Notes under the pieces: model-generated
Databases searched by the model: none
What the model saw: the letters and a program-made list of their open reading frames with translations, nothing else
What the model was told of the DNA's origin: nothing
Program-made: the position numbers and the translations under genes
Shown: positions 1-11,971 of the stretch, piece after piece
Layout: each line of letters opens with the position of its first letter
How positions within the stretch are numbered: the first letter of the stretch is position 1
Assembly: GCA_025201765.1 (NCBI GenBank)
Contig: MU623444.1
Location: 62,001 to 126,000 of the forward strand
Direction of reading: 5' to 3'
DNA length: 64,000 bases
Source of the DNA: Daldinia sp. FL1419
Lineage: Eukaryota > Ascomycota > Sordariomycetes > Xylariales > Hypoxylaceae

Positions 1-963
1 GGTTCTAGTTTAACCCTACGTCTTTATCTAACCGATCAGCTCGTAGTCGTAGGTCGATTTAGTTCACGATCGTCAAGTTCCATGAGCCCCATTTCATAAG
101 TTGTGTAACGTCAAATCGAAGTAATAAAGGCGATTCAGCACGAGACAAACGTAGATTGAAAAGGAGCAAAAGCACCTAGTTAAGCATACTGTAGTTACAG
201 TTAACTATACTACGTAGCAACCTAAGAAATTAAGTAGCAGTTAAACCCGGTCAATATCGGTATCGCAACAATCAAACGCGATGGCTATCGAAAACATTGA
301 TATTTATTGGCCAATAAGATCAACTATATCTTGTAACAACAGGAGTCAACTTAGTTAAACCATAGTCAAACCGTAAGTCTTACAACGAACCCAATCAATT
401 GCTCAATAGCTCCATCACTCAATCAAGCTTTATGCAAGAGACAAGCCAACATTAAAAATCTGACACCACGTTAAGAAATAAGGCCAATGATAAACGACTA
501 TGGGTAATTGTATTATATCTAGGTAGGTAGGTACTTAACCTAGTATATAAGAGAGTTGATGTACCTACCTTATGGACGCATTAGTACCCGAGGTAATACC
601 TAGGTACGTAGCGGGGCACCTAAAGTAAAAATATACTAATTGTATGAGCGATATGCGAGAGTCCCTTGGCCACTTCAGCAATTACCTAGGTTGGTTAATT
701 AATACTTACGAAACTTTACATATCACCAAATTATCTCTTATTACTGGAGTATTAATTGCACAGCTAATTGATTGTACATATTCATTAAGTAAGAAACCCT
801 ACGAACCGCGTAATTAGGCCTAAGTACATGGCTCCTCAGTCTCCTCCACTTGACTGCGAGCTACTCGGATCGAAGAAACAATTAGACAATAAGGGAGCAA
901 ACCGAAGGGCTTGCTCATCTTCCATCGGATACTCATTTAGGTAAGACATTGCCTACGCGATAC
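1..963. other. Intergenic, no gene seen
   Basis: No convincing coding region on either strand. The stretch is AT-rich and carries short TAGGTAGGTA-type motifs, for example at 520-533 and around 598-610. It lies downstream of the dioxygenase gene. Confidence 0.6.
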
Positions 964-2152
964 TTAAGCAGGAGTATCCGCAAGATTTTCTTTGATACTG
1001 CTGTCCTGAGGTAACCTTTTTGCCGCCGCTTCTTTAAGCCTACGCTCCCTTGCAGCCCTCCCTTCACTCGCCGGGTCATAGTATGCTGTGCACTGTTAGC
1101 TGCCTATGCAATACAAGTAAAGGCCGGTAAGCATTTAAAATATGACATAACTTACGTTTTTCTCCGAAGACTGTTGTGCGAATACCCTTTCGGGGTGCTT
1201 CGTATGAGCCAGGGATGACTCGATGAAGTACACATCTGTTGTCCCACATTGCGACGCTACCAACCTCCCACTTCCATCGGACGGAGTGGTCATCTGCAGA
1301 GTGTAGATGATACTGAAAGAAATCGAGGAGCTTATCTGACTCATGCTTCTTGAGCTCCGCGAAACCGGTGACGAAACCGGTGTTTATGTTCAGCGCTTTC
1401 AATCCGGTGACCGGATGAGTCCTTACGGCCGGATGATGTGAGTCGATAGGAGGCCGGTTCGGCCCAACACCCCACAAGTCCAAGATTGTGTCGTACTGCA
1501 ACCTTGAAGTATGCACCGCATGTAAACCTTCGACAAATTTCTTCATCGCATCACTTAAGGTATCATAGAGACCGTAGCCCGAAACCCAAGCCGTATCTCC
1601 TCCTACAGGAGGATGTTCCTCCATGCGAAGAAGAGAATAAGAGGGGGGGTTCACCTCAAATGAAGTATCGGCGTGCCATTCTCCAGAAGGCCACGGAGTA
1701 TACTTGAGAATCTCGCGATGATCCTCTTTGCTCCCCCGGATTATTACGTGCCGAACGTCCTTCTGGGCGGGATGACGGTCCAGGGTACCGTAATGCTCGA
1801 AGAGTTTCACTTGCCCGTCGGTGGTTAAATCTTGGTTGCGGAAGAAGACAACTCCACGCTCATTAACTAATAGCGCAAGCTCGTCTAGTTGCTGCGGGGT
1901 CAGCTGGGAAAGTTGTACATTCTCTAGGACGGTACCAATGGATTCCGTCAAGTCCACAGGTTTAGCGACTGAGAACAAGGCCTTCTTCTCAGGGTCTGCG
2001 AACGCAGCACGATCTTTCTCCGGGACGATTTCTTCACGAACCGGTTCTGGTGGAACATGGTTCTTTATCTTCTCAGAGAAGTGAGGATGGATGGTGATTG
2101 GGAACCCAGAATCCTTGGATATATGTTTTAGGGCTTCAAGTCCAGCCGACAT
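964..2152 (-). CDS. TauD/TfdA-family Fe(II)/2-oxoglutarate dioxygenase
   Basis: Predicted non-heme iron dioxygenase of 372 aa. The family oxidises sulfonates such as taurine, or related small molecules, using 2-oxoglutarate and O2. The Fe ligands are visible as H160 and D162 in GEWHADTSF and H310 in CVLHRV, and R325 in KGIRTT fits the 2-oxoglutarate-binding arginine. One 70 bp intron (1086-1155) has donor GTAAGT, branch GCTAACA and acceptor CACAG. Splicing creates the family-typical GEKPYYDP motif and a charged tail ending in ADTPA; reading through the donor instead gives an unrelated C-terminus. The next gene upstream is an UNC93-like membrane protein on the same strand, 422 bp away. Family assignment is strong; the substrate (taurine, another sulfonate or a non-sulfur compound) cannot be told from sequence. 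Confidence 0.88.
1086..1155 (-). other. Intron of the TauD-family gene
   Basis: Minus-strand donor GTAAGT at 1155-1150, branch-like GCTAACA, and acceptor GCACAG ending at 1086. Removing it restores the conserved GEKPYYDP ending of the family. Confidence 0.85.
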
Positions 2153-2574
2153 TTTGTTCTCAGCTCCTGGAAAGATTGATATAATACTTCAATACCTAAG
2201 AACCTGTCAGTATTTCAGGACAGTCCTTACTTTGGAATGTTATATTTATCGTTACTTATATATCTATATATTCCGTCTCTCTGGCCCGAGTTGGAGACAA
2301 ATATGACGTGCGAGCCATCCCACCTATCAAGCGCCAGGTTTACTACAGCTTTATTGATCGCTCACTTGAGATTATATCTATCTATCGATGGCGTCAGGCA
2401 AGCACCGGATCACCTCAGCCTCCAATACCATTCTAGGAGTCATATCGGTAGGTAGTAGTCAATCCCTCCGAGGTTAGTGCGACTGCTCTAACCCATCCCG
2501 ATCATATACTAAGGTTATAGCTAGAGAATATTCATGATCCCATCCCCTCACACATAATTCTCATACTGGTGGAC
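2153..2574. other. Intergenic, promoter side of the dioxygenase gene
   Basis: Holds the promoter of the dioxygenase gene and the 3' end of the UNC93-like gene, both on the minus strand. An AT-rich run around 2245-2275 (repeated TATA-like words) is the only notable feature. Confidence 0.4.
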
Positions 2575-4025
2575 TTAGTTTGAACCGCCATGTTCTTGTG
2601 AAGCTTTCCCTTGAAACTCGACGTTACTCTCCACATCTGACTTATCACCGTCAACACCAAAATCCTTGATCACCAACCAAGCCGGTAATAAAGAAGCACC
2701 CCACAAACCAAAGTTAATATAAGGGCCACCAACAGCTGCAATGATAGGAACTGCATTCAATCCATAGCTAACGGCCTGCCAAGCGGATTCCGTCCCACGC
2801 AGTAACGCCGCGAGACGAATTGTTTCTTGCGGACTCGAGGATAACTGGCCAATGATGAAATATGAAAAGTTATAATTAAGCTGGAACCCAGACACGAGGA
2901 ATACGAAAACACCGAATGCTCGGCCGAACCCGGGATCGTTCCAATCGAAAATAGGTTGGGTTCGACGATACTCGGTAACATTAATCGTAAGCCACAGCCA
3001 CCAGGCACCTTGTAATGTCATGATAAGCGCGAAAGCCCGGCGTGATCTTGTTTTCAGCGAGATTTGGTGTTGGTCCAACCATAATCCGAGAAGATTCCCA
3101 CATATAACCGCTACGATTCCGGATAGAAATGATCCCAAAGCTCTTGCGCGCACGCTAAACCATAGAGCATTATAGGTAAAAAAGACGGCTTCCGAGTAGA
3201 CGCCCTGGCCGATCCAGAGAACTATCAACAGAAACTTCCTAGTGAAGAATGTTCTTGTCGTATTTTTAATCTCTTGCCAGGGATTATCATAGATCACCAT
3301 TTGAACGGGGGTGCCGTCTCGGCGTTGGACTCTGGATGGTTTGTTGAGGAGTAAAGCGACCAGTGTGCCGCTTGCTTGGAGGGCGATGAAAATTATGTAT
3401 ACCGTATAAGAGACTTTACCAGCCTGGTTACGATCCACGTTAAGTCCCAGATTGATGGCGCCTCCTAGAATCTGACCAATTCGTGTCCACGTTAGCCAGT
3501 AAGCCACCATCCTCCCTCGATTGCGTGGCTCCGGATACGCAATAGCGATTGCTGCTTCAGCTGCCCAAAAGACTCCAGCTGAGATACCGCAGAATGCGGC
3601 TCCGACGATGACAAGCCATTCCACGCCATAACGGTTATTCAAATATAGTCCTGCACTATAGGGAGCGTAGCCAATAGTCCCGACGAACAGGGCGCCGGTG
3701 ATACCGATGTATTTGACAATACTGCTGGTTAACCAACAAGATATTATCATCAAACAAAAGGTCAAAGCATTCCCTGTGTTAACCAGGTATGGCGATTGAG
3801 AACCGCCGGCGCCGAGTGAGTTCATCGCTCCCCATAGCCCCGGTGCAGCAAAGCTACAGAGTCCCAGAATTGTAGCATTATAAAACACCGATCGATACCA
3901 TTTCACTACCACATGTTAGAAAGCAAATAAAAGGCGAGCAATGGCAGATACGTCTTACCTTTGATGGGGGTTTGTTCGGCGCCCTCAGGGCCTCGAGGCG
4001 CTGCATCCGCTGCTACATCCACCAT
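2575..4025 (-). CDS. UNC93-like major facilitator superfamily membrane protein
   Basis: Polytopic membrane protein of 465 aa, of the fungal UNC93/DUF895 group of MFS-like proteins. The first long exon opens VKWYRS and continues APGLWGAMNSLGAGG, a signature of this group, followed by about ten to twelve hydrophobic segments. The tail is hydrophilic (GVDGDKSDVESNVEF). A 67-nt first exon (3959-4025) encodes MVDVAADAAPRGPEGAEQTP and joins across a 53 bp intron (3906-3958, donor GTAAGA, acceptor GGTAG). This start is better than the ATG inside the intron because it restores the VKWYRS opening. Substrate unknown. It shares its strand with the TauD-type dioxygenase, so uptake of that enzyme's substrate is possible but unproven. 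Confidence 0.87.
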
Positions 4026-5323
4026 GGTAATAATTACAACATGCACTTTGGACGAAGCAAAAAGCGCGTGAGAGTTCTGAGTCAAACGAGGCCTTTTAGG
4101 GTATTTATTACCTTGATTTTTATGGCCTAACTCTAGGCTCCTAACAACCTAGAACACATCTCACAAGCCTCTTACCGAATAAATTGCGTCTTACCTTGGA
4201 GTTAACGCGTGATAATATAGATCTGAAGACGAAGGATAAGCTTTTATCGCCCAGATCGCCAAGGTACAGAACTGATTTGCTGATTCTGATAATCGTGGAA
4301 CAATATGTATGCGCGGACAAGCACGTCATTAAGCCCCTGAAATTAATCATCCACTCTGTACCAGTATCAAGACAATCGTCGTATCAACTCCGTAATTCTC
4401 TCCCGAAGCTAGCACGCCCGATTATAGTCGAATGTAACACTATACCAGGTAGTCGTGGCCGTAGCCGTAGTCTTCGGTCTTTTTACATGAAACAATTGTA
4501 ACATCTCGACGAAAATCCTCAATAGGTTAGTTATCGTAACTATAAAGCTAGCCCCAGAAGCATAAAGTTCCAGTACTAATATCCTTTCGTAATCGTAATG
4601 ATATAATTGGATATCAATGGTATGTGAGGTTTTCGTGAAGCATTTTCTTCTATTTCATACATGTCTGTGTCCGGCGAAATCTTTCGATACCGATGGTCAA
4701 CGATTCCTATGTGCTTTTCCTATCGAGGATTTGCCTCTTAAACTAATGCAAGAAAGGTTTATACTGACTATAAGTCCCGGCGTCTTTATTGTTCGAAAAG
4801 TTTCAGTTATTTGGTTGATTGAGGGGCCCTGCTTGGAGTTATGGGTAATGCTATAATAACATTACGCCTTCCAAATATATTGGTTACAAAGGCCAATTAA
4901 CCTTATACAAAGGCTACTAAAATAGATCAATCTTGAAGTATTTCGAAGTTTATTTGTTTTCACTGATTCATACCTCCTGTTAACAATTGGGCTCCTACCT
5001 ACCTAGCCACACTCATTAATGTGGTGGTGCATTGGTGAAAGAACCCCTTATAAAAGCCACTTTATATGCACCTCCTAGCTACTAAAATCCTAGACGCTAG
5101 CGAATTTGCGGGTCAAGCCGATGGGAGCGATTCTACCGACCCGATTCATGATTTGAATGTCGGAGATGCCGAATTAGACTTCGTTTAATCTCGTTCCGTA
5201 AAGAACTCCGACTCTCAATCAGTAGAAATAAAAGGCATCATTCGCCATTGTTGCACAATCCTCAATTCGAGCAAATATAGACAGTTCCTTGGTTTTCTGC
5301 GATTCACTTTTACCAAAGAAGTT
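4026..5323. other. Intergenic, no gene seen
   Basis: Divergent promoter region between the UNC93-like gene (minus) and the acetyltransferase gene (plus). Short open frames here show no recognisable motif. Confidence 0.5.
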
Positions 5324-6132
5324 ATGGCTGCCCAAGAAAAGAACGCTGCCGAGCTTGAAAAGGCCACTGCCTTGGCTCATGTGCCCAAGTCGGAAGAATA
5401 CGATAAGATGATTTCCGGGATGCTGTGAGTATTTTCTAGCTTACCAACTAACATCATAGTCTTTGCTGTAATATAAATGATAAATGATAAATGATAAATG
5501 ATAGACGTTGAAAGCGTGGCTCCTAGATGTAGAGATCATCGCTAATTTATTTATGACCTAGCTACGATGCACAAGACCCGGAGCTGATGAAAGCGCGTTT
5601 CAACGCTCGGAGATGGATGCACAAATATAACAATTACTTCCCTAATGACCCAGAAGCAAGCTTCGAATCCCTGGCAGAGGTTCGAAAGAATATGCTTAAG
5701 CAGTTCTTGGGCCAAATCGGGGATGAAGTTTTTATCGAGCCGTCACTCGCCGTCGACTACGGGTGTAACATCCGTCTCGGCAATAGATTCTATTCGAATT
5801 TCAATCTGACCATTTTGGATTGTGCACTAGTCACTATAGGTGATCGTGTCATGTTTGGGCCGAATGTGTCGATTCTAACCGCTACTCATGAAACCGAGGT
5901 CCAAAGTCGCAGGGACGATATTGAGTACGCGAAACCTATTACAATAGAAGACGACTGTTGGATAGGTGGCCACGTCGTGATCTTGCCTGGTGTCACGATC
6001 GGTCAGGGATCCACAATCGCCGCCAGCTCTGTGGTGACGAAGGATATTCCGGCGTGGAGTGTCGCGATGGGGACGCCTGCGCGTGTTGTGAAAAAGGTGA
6101 CACCTTTGGAAGCCCACAGCGGAGCAGATTAA
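5324..6132 (+). CDS. Maltose O-acetyltransferase-like (left-handed beta-helix acetyltransferase)
   Basis: Predicted 223-aa acetyl-CoA-dependent O-acetyltransferase of the Maa/LacA/NodL group, which acetylates sugars in the cytosol. Exon 1 (5324-5424) and exon 2 (5562-6132) join across a 137 bp intron (donor GTGAGT, acceptor ACCTAG) to give the N-terminal Mac signature GMLYDAQDPELMKARF. Hexapeptide repeats follow, with VMFGPNVSILTATHETEV (candidate catalytic H143), then WIGGHVVILPGVTIG and the C-terminal AMGTPARVVKKV typical of the family. The intron holds four copies of an ATAAATG-type unit (about 5472-5503). The exact acceptor sugar is unknown; fungal members next to metabolic genes may also act on xenobiotics. 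Confidence 0.9.
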
Positions 6133-6265
6133 AAAAATTCTATACTAGTTTCCTCCTACGAAAAGACAGCTAAATAGGTAGATTAGACAATAGATTATTT
6201 AGATCTAACAAGACCTATCATTGTTGAAACTACGGGCTTCTTGAGGTAATATCTTTGTCATATAA
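6133..6265. other. Short spacer
   Basis: 3' region of the acetyltransferase gene; nothing else seen. Confidence 0.4.
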
Positions 6266-6279
6266 TGCCCCTATTTCTC

Positions 6280-6539
6280 TATACAAGGTCGAAATACCGG
6301 GCATTTACACCAATACTGGCTAAAGCATCAGGAGGTACAAAAAGAATGGCATTTCCGTCCTTCTTCAACTGCTCTCTATAGTGTGAGAGATCTGCGGGGA
6401 GGTTCTTTAATCTTGGGTCCTCAAAACTGATGTCCGCCGACTTTAATAATTCGAATCCCGTCTTGCCATGTTCAAGGATGGATCGTGGCTACTCGAATAA
6501 ATCCCTACTCCGGAAGGGGGTGTTCTGCATAAACAGCCA
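6280..6539 (-). pseudogene. Decayed gene fragment, C-terminal coding remnant
   Basis: On the minus strand a coding-like frame reads SILEHGKTGFELLKSADI, then SFEDPRLKNLPADLSHYREQ and NAILFVPPDALASIGVNARY, and ends FDLV-stop near 6280. The amino-acid texture is protein-like over about 70 residues. Upstream in the same frame (6500-6539) a TAG follows LFE, and no start or splice structure could be built. A further stretch near 6640-6690 can be read VSFLAARRVARALLNEE in another frame and may be part of the same dead gene. I do not recognise the family. It could be the last exon of a live gene if the TAG is a splice acceptor (GAGTAG), but I found no fitting upstream exon. Confidence 0.45.
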
Positions 6540-7157
6540 TGATTGTAAGTAAAACATTGTATTTCTTAGAGCATTAACTCCAGATAGAACTTGAACATGG
6601 CATACATTAGAGAATTAAGGATGCATTACCTCTTCATTCAACAAGGCTCGTGCAACCCGTCTCGCAGCCAGAAATGAAACCCTCTACGCATGCCCAACCC
6701 CTTTGATTCAAACCTAATTAATTAATCGCAAGGTGATTAGTCCTATATTTCTCGTCGTATTTCACAGGTAGGTATCGTCGTAAGGCTCTACTCACTTATC
6801 CTTTTTCCTCCTTATTCCCTCAAGCTCAACGTACTGTAAGTAGGTATTCTTTGACATTGACTGTGATATGAGCCATTTACCATTGGCTAACACATTCTTA
6901 TTATTAGAGTCCACCTATGCTCTATTATCTCAACTTAACAAGAAACAGTTGCCCATAAAATTGTATTTGTGGGTACTTAGACATGAATCAGTCTGCGTCC
7001 AGATGAGGTGTTGCATGACACAGAACTGCTTTGAGCGGGGAATTTAGCGTCATCGCTTTTCTTCACGATAGTAAAAAAAAAAAAAAAAAAATTATCTTTT
7101 TACTTGTCGGTAAAGGTTGAAACCATTACGAGTTGTTACATCTATTGACTAATTGAT
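6540..7157. other. Intergenic with poly-A tract
   Basis: A 19-base A run lies at 7073-7091, about 70 bp upstream of the thiol methyltransferase start. No intact gene. Confidence 0.5.
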
Positions 7158-8210
7158 ATGGATACACCACCTCAACCACTCACTCAATTGGTGTCTCACT
7201 TCATTAACCGGTACGTATTGATAATAGCTGGAATTGGCAACTTCTATTAATATGCTTTAAAAGTTCTCGAAATAACCAATCAACGGGATGGTCTGAACTT
7301 TGGAACAATGATAGGAGCCACTTCTGGGACCGCGGGGGACCGTCACCGGCTCTCATTGACTGGATCGAGTCGCAGCCCGATGTATTGCATTCACCTCTTA
7401 ATCATCGACCGATTGCTCTTGTTCCCGTAAGTTAGGCGTACATATGAATATTAAAAACACTTTAATTACCTTTCACCAAATACTAACGGTGGGCCGAGCG
7501 CAATAGGGCTGCGGAAAGGGTTACGACGTTACCATGCTAGCTCTTCATGGCTTTGATGTAATTGGCTTGGAGGTCTCGCAGAAGGCTATCGAGACAGCAA
7601 AAACCTATGCAGCGACCCAGCTTCGGAATCCATTCACTTATAACTTTGGCACACAGGCGAAAAACTGGTTAGCTAAAACCCAAGGCAGCGTGACGTTTAT
7701 CCAAGGCGACTTCTTCGAGACAGACTGGGAAGAGCAAATAACAACCGAGGGTTTCCAAGGCTTCGATCTAATTTATGACTACACGGTAAGTCATGCGTAT
7801 TCATACAGAGGCATTGAATATTATATGAAGTTATACAATATTCGTTGAAACGGCCGCGGTCACCCTGAGACTAATGCGTGTATTAGTTTTTATGCGCCCT
7901 TCCGCCTGATTTACGAAAAGACTGGGCCCGCCGTATGTATGAGCTTCTTTCTATTGCCGGAATACTGGCCTGTCTTGAGTTTCCTTTGTATAAGGATTTA
8001 AGAGCTCTTGGTCCACCCTGGGGGCTGAGAGGTGTCTATTGGAACATCCTCGCTGAAGGTGGCGACGGTATCATCCACGAGAATTCAACAGGCCAACAGG
8101 CTAAACGTCTGGAGGGGATGTTCCAAAGACTCGACTATTTCAAGCCTTCGCGGTCATATGAGAATGGAAGAGGTACCGATATGTTTAGTGTTTGGAAACT
8201 AAAAAGTTAG
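7158..8210 (+). CDS. Thiol methyltransferase (TPMT/HOL-like, SAM-dependent)
   Basis: Predicted 272-aa S-adenosylmethionine-dependent methyltransferase of the TPMT family. It is closest in text to the fungal and plant thiol/halide methyltransferases that methylate thiols, bisulfide or halides. Four exons (7158-7210, 7264-7426, 7507-7785, 7887-8210) give one continuous frame. Motif I, LVPGCGKGYDV, forms across the second junction, and DLIYDYTFLCAL forms across the third. The N-terminal WSELWNND and HFWDRGG segments are typical of the family. The acceptor at 7263 is the least certain. It lies upstream of a Zn2Cys6 regulator on the same strand. A role in detoxifying sulfide or small thiols is inference from the family. 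Confidence 0.9.
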
Positions 8211-8666
8211 AGTAGACATGCGATGTAGTTAGGTACGTGATATAAGGGGTAATTAAGATAGAACAGAAATAGGAGTTCGGATTTAACTGACGCGTAGGAC
8301 TTGAGATATCTCCGAATTAAAGGTCCGTGCACAAGAGCTGACGTATTCAGCTAAGGCAGAAGTCAACAGCTTTAGAAAATTCTCGACGACTACATACACG
8401 GGAACGTTGACTCTATCTCGTGTAAAAACCGTATTAAAAATTTCATCAAAGTAATTCCGAAAATTAGCATTTAATCCACTCCTGTAGGCCGTATAGAATA
8501 TACTTACGGTGTGCACAAGACGGGTTGCTCGTTGCCGTGAGACGCGAGTTGGACTTGGCGTTGTTTGCCGCCCCCTTATGCTTCTCTATACCTAGGTACC
8601 TAAGAGGTACCTAAGCATTAACGCGTCGAATACTGGACGCCACCGCGATCCATTAGCTCTATAAAG
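8211..8666. other. Promoter region of the Zn2Cys6 gene
   Basis: Contains the repeated palindrome-like CCTAGGTACCT/AGGTACCT at 8590-8613, about 55-75 bp upstream of the regulator's ATG. No gene is supported. Confidence 0.45.
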
Positions 8667-10358
8667 ATGGAAACCCAAGAGAAAAGAAAGCGCCACTGTT
8701 GGGAGTGCCGTCGACGTTGTCTAGTCTGCGATTTTACGGAACCCACGTGCAAGAGGTGTTCCGCATCGGGGATCAAATGTCCAGGGTACAATGATGCGAA
8801 GCCAATAAAACTCGAATGGCTCGCACCCGGAAGAGTTAAATCTCGGGGTAGAAAGCGGAAGAAAACACTGCCCGGAGAAGTCGAAAATGGCGTTGTGAAC
8901 ACCGCAACAAGGCTATGCCGCAAACCGATGCTAAACCCTTATATGCCCTTTCCACGATTCGAAATAAAGGCCGATACCTATGTCGTGCCTGAGTGTATCG
9001 AATACTGCAAGTAACTGCCCAGCCAAAATAATTCGATATTGACGCACTGACCTAGCTTGGTTAGTTAATTCTTGCATATATCGAGATCTACTTCCTCTCT
9101 GTGAACTCGGAGATAATCCTCACATCTATCCCCTTTCAGTCAAGCACATCCGGGGTGCCTCTCGGGCCCCAGATTATTTACGTCTTGGCATGACTTGCAT
9201 GATACTCGGTCACCGAATCAACCGCATCAGAGGCGAGTCAGAGTCCAACGGGTTGGTTGAGAAGTTTTATCTTTACTGGGGCCTTGCCGTCGCTTCTCTC
9301 AGAGATCATCTCGAGATGGAAGACGGGCGGAAGGGCGACACTATGATCGCTGGAATAATAACGCTTCTTTTGGTTGATGTGAGTAAATTACATGGCAGCA
9401 TTCAAGATACGGGATGCTTAATCATACGTCTTTACAGGTTCAACTCGGCACGTCGCTCAACTGGAGATGCCACCTCGAGGCACTGTACGAATTGATTATG
9501 CTGCGCGGCGGTTTTCAGGCGATGACTGGTTCGCAGGTCTTGAAACCAATATTACGTTGCTTCTGGATGTATGTAGCCCAAATGGCCGTCGCGAATCGAG
9601 GGACGCGAATACTAACTTCAAATAGTCTTGCGGTCATTGGGGATACAACCTGCCCTGCGTCGGATCTCTCCCTAATGGGTTCGCAACTGGATACGACTAA
9701 CTTCTTGCTGGAACAATATAGCGAAGCAATGTCTCCTTATTATATGTGCCCTTTGCCTCTATTCGCCCAGATAATCAAGATCAATCATCTTCGGATGCGT
9801 GCTACGAAATACATCGGCAACGAAGCTGAGGAACTGTCGGAAGAAGCGTACAGAACACTACAGCGTGTTCATGATTTCCTGCCGGAGGAATGGGCGGACT
9901 CGAAACGTTCATCCAAAGACTGGTTGCTTATTGGCAGCACATACCAAGCTGCCGTAGCGATTTACCTCATCTTGTCCCTGCAGAGCTTGTCGGTTCTCCC
10001 TCTAACACCCGAACTGAGCGCATGTTGCGTTATGCACAGTAAGCTTCTCCGGGTTCTCATCGGCGCTGGATTGTCGTCCCTAAAAACCAAGCGGTTTATG
10101 ATTTGGCCCCTAATAATACTGGGGGTATACGCGGTTCATGATAGCCTAGCCTTGCGTACGTTCGTCGCGAAGATATTGCCGGAGCTTAGTCGCGATCTCG
10201 GTACGTCTGTACCATTAACGGCTAAACAAGTACTGGAGTCATTTTGGGACTCGGGCGAGACTCGCTGGGATGCCTGCTTTAGTAGGCCATATGTGTTCAC
10301 GATGCAGATCGCAATTGACACTGCTGGCTTGCCTCATCATCCTAGGTCAGTAGGTTAG
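8667..10358 (+). CDS. Zn2Cys6 fungal-type transcription factor
   Basis: Nuclear DNA-binding regulator. The zinc cluster is complete: C11-x2-C14-x6-C21-x6-C28-x2-C31-x6-C38, followed by a basic stretch (KSRGRKRKKT). The later exons encode the usual helical fungal transcription-factor region (LYELIMLRGGFQAMTG). Likely introns are 9379-9437 (GTGAGT/ACAG) and 9569-9625 (GTATGT, branch ACTAAC, AATAG; a multiple of three, so retention would keep the frame). The junction between exon 1 (ending near 9000-9010) and exon 2 (coding by about 9060, with LLPLCELGDNPHIYPL) is not resolved: the obvious donor at 9011 does not fit any acceptor in frame, while GTATCG near 8997 does. It sits between the thiol methyltransferase and RTA1 genes and could regulate either. 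Confidence 0.83.
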
Positions 10359-10778
10359 GTAACAAATTAAGGGATAGTCAAGCATCCGACTAATTGTAAT
10401 AACGGCCTAGAAAATAGTCATAGAAATTTAGTAATAGAAACGAAACTTGACGAACTGCAAATGTATTATGCAACCAATAGACAGGTACGTATATTTCTAA
10501 CAAGAATCGATTACTCGAAACCCAGCTCTATGTACTTCTCAATCCAAGAATCCCACCCGCCGTACTCCCTTGTTAACCCATACGCCTGTTACGGGGAATT
10601 ATTTATAGGTGCGTAAAGTATATAATCAAATCTATAGAATATTTTTGCCGGAGTAGTTTATGGCCCCCTTGAAAGTCTTGGCTATCAACTACGTAGTTCA
10701 AGTCGAGAGCATTCATCCAAACCCCAAACTATTACCCCGGTTAGTTCAACTGTCCACAAGCCGACCTCGAGAGCACTT
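10359..10778. other. Convergent spacer
   Basis: Shared 3' region of the Zn2Cys6 gene (plus) and the RTA1 gene (minus). No gene seen. Confidence 0.4.
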
Positions 10779-11971
10779 TTAGTGCCCAGAACCTGGGTAC
10801 TGAGCAAGCTCTTCGAACCCACGGGTCTGCTTCTTCTTGCGGAATAAGATACCAAACGTCAATACGTTCGCTGTTTTGGCTAGGAGAGGTCTGTCATCCG
10901 TATCTTCTTCTCCGTAGACTTCGGTCCCATCGCGTGAGAGATAGACGTGATGCTCCCTTGGGAGAAATCGGCCAGGATTCCATATGTTCCACAGAATCGA
11001 GTTGAGAAGCATAAGAGTTGCCTCGAAGATGTAAAAGAAGGCCTCGTATCGTAAGATGGGACTTAGGTTCCTCAAAGCCTCGATATTGTCAAGGTCCACG
11101 TTTGTGCTTCCCGTGTGCTCCACCAGCCGATAGATGCATCGCACGAGGATCAACGCCATACTCATGTATAGTGCATGAAGGAGGATTTTGACGCCCTTGA
11201 CTTGTACATTTTCTCTTAGGCACCGACGATGGAACAGACCCGCAAGGCAGACGAATATAACAATAAGACAGAGCTGTATTATAAGCGCTGCTATTGTTAG
11301 GTTACTACCAAGAGACTGTGTCGAACTTGAGGCCGATGGATTGGCGGACAGGGATACACCCAGAGAGTTCAGAGCCTCGACAAGGCCCATAAGTCCGCCA
11401 AAGACAGTCAAGACTCTGGCGGGGGGTAGGGGTGAACACCACGGCACATAAGAGAATATGCGACCAAGAATGTGATAGTTGGCTAGTTCAAGGAGCGGAC
11501 TGTGGAAAACAATATCGACTCAGTTAGCCAAATATCAAAATATGCTGCTGAGACTTTCAAACTTACGGGCATACGAAGATGAAGACTTGACTAAGGATAA
11601 ATACCATCAAGGGAAGTTTGGTGGTCACGCTGTACATATAATTATATGCTCCATACTCGCGTAGACCATACCCGATAGTGAATAGAACCGCACAAACAGG
11701 GTGTAGGCCAATCAACTTGAAAGCTTGATAACGACTGCGAAAGTTGTTAGGAATGGACCGGATCTACTTTGGGCAATGATGATACTAACTAGCATTGCCA
11801 AATATGGAATACGGCGGAGAGGGCATAGGCAACGGCGAAGATTATCGGCGCTACTTTATCGGGAGCGTAGACATATAAGCTGTATAAGACTGAACGAACT
11901 TGTGTTAATCATACGATACTGATCGATGTTGTACCTAATGTAGAACACTTACTGGGTTCTCCAGATGCCAT
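10779..11971 (-). CDS. RTA1-like lipid-translocating membrane protein
   Basis: Predicted 335-aa, seven-helix plasma-membrane protein of the RTA1 family (yeast RTA1/RSB1), linked to sphingoid-base export and resistance to lipophilic drugs. Four exons on the minus strand: 11953-11971, 11790-11889, 11567-11734, 10779-11499. Together they read MASGEPILYSLYVYAPDK at the start, then GYGLREYGAYN, PPLLELANYHILGRIFSYVP and VEALNSLGVSLSANPSAS, all strong family signatures. The introns (63, 55 and 67 bp) have standard borders. The tail is hydrophilic, with charged repeats (EEDTDDRPLL, FRKKKQ). The first exon is only 19 nt, so the start is well fitted but not certain. Confidence 0.92.

Noticed and set aside
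5472..5503. Four ATAAATG-type units as a CRISPR-like or regulatory array
   Set aside because: A simple microsatellite inside an intron; units are directly adjacent with no spacers.
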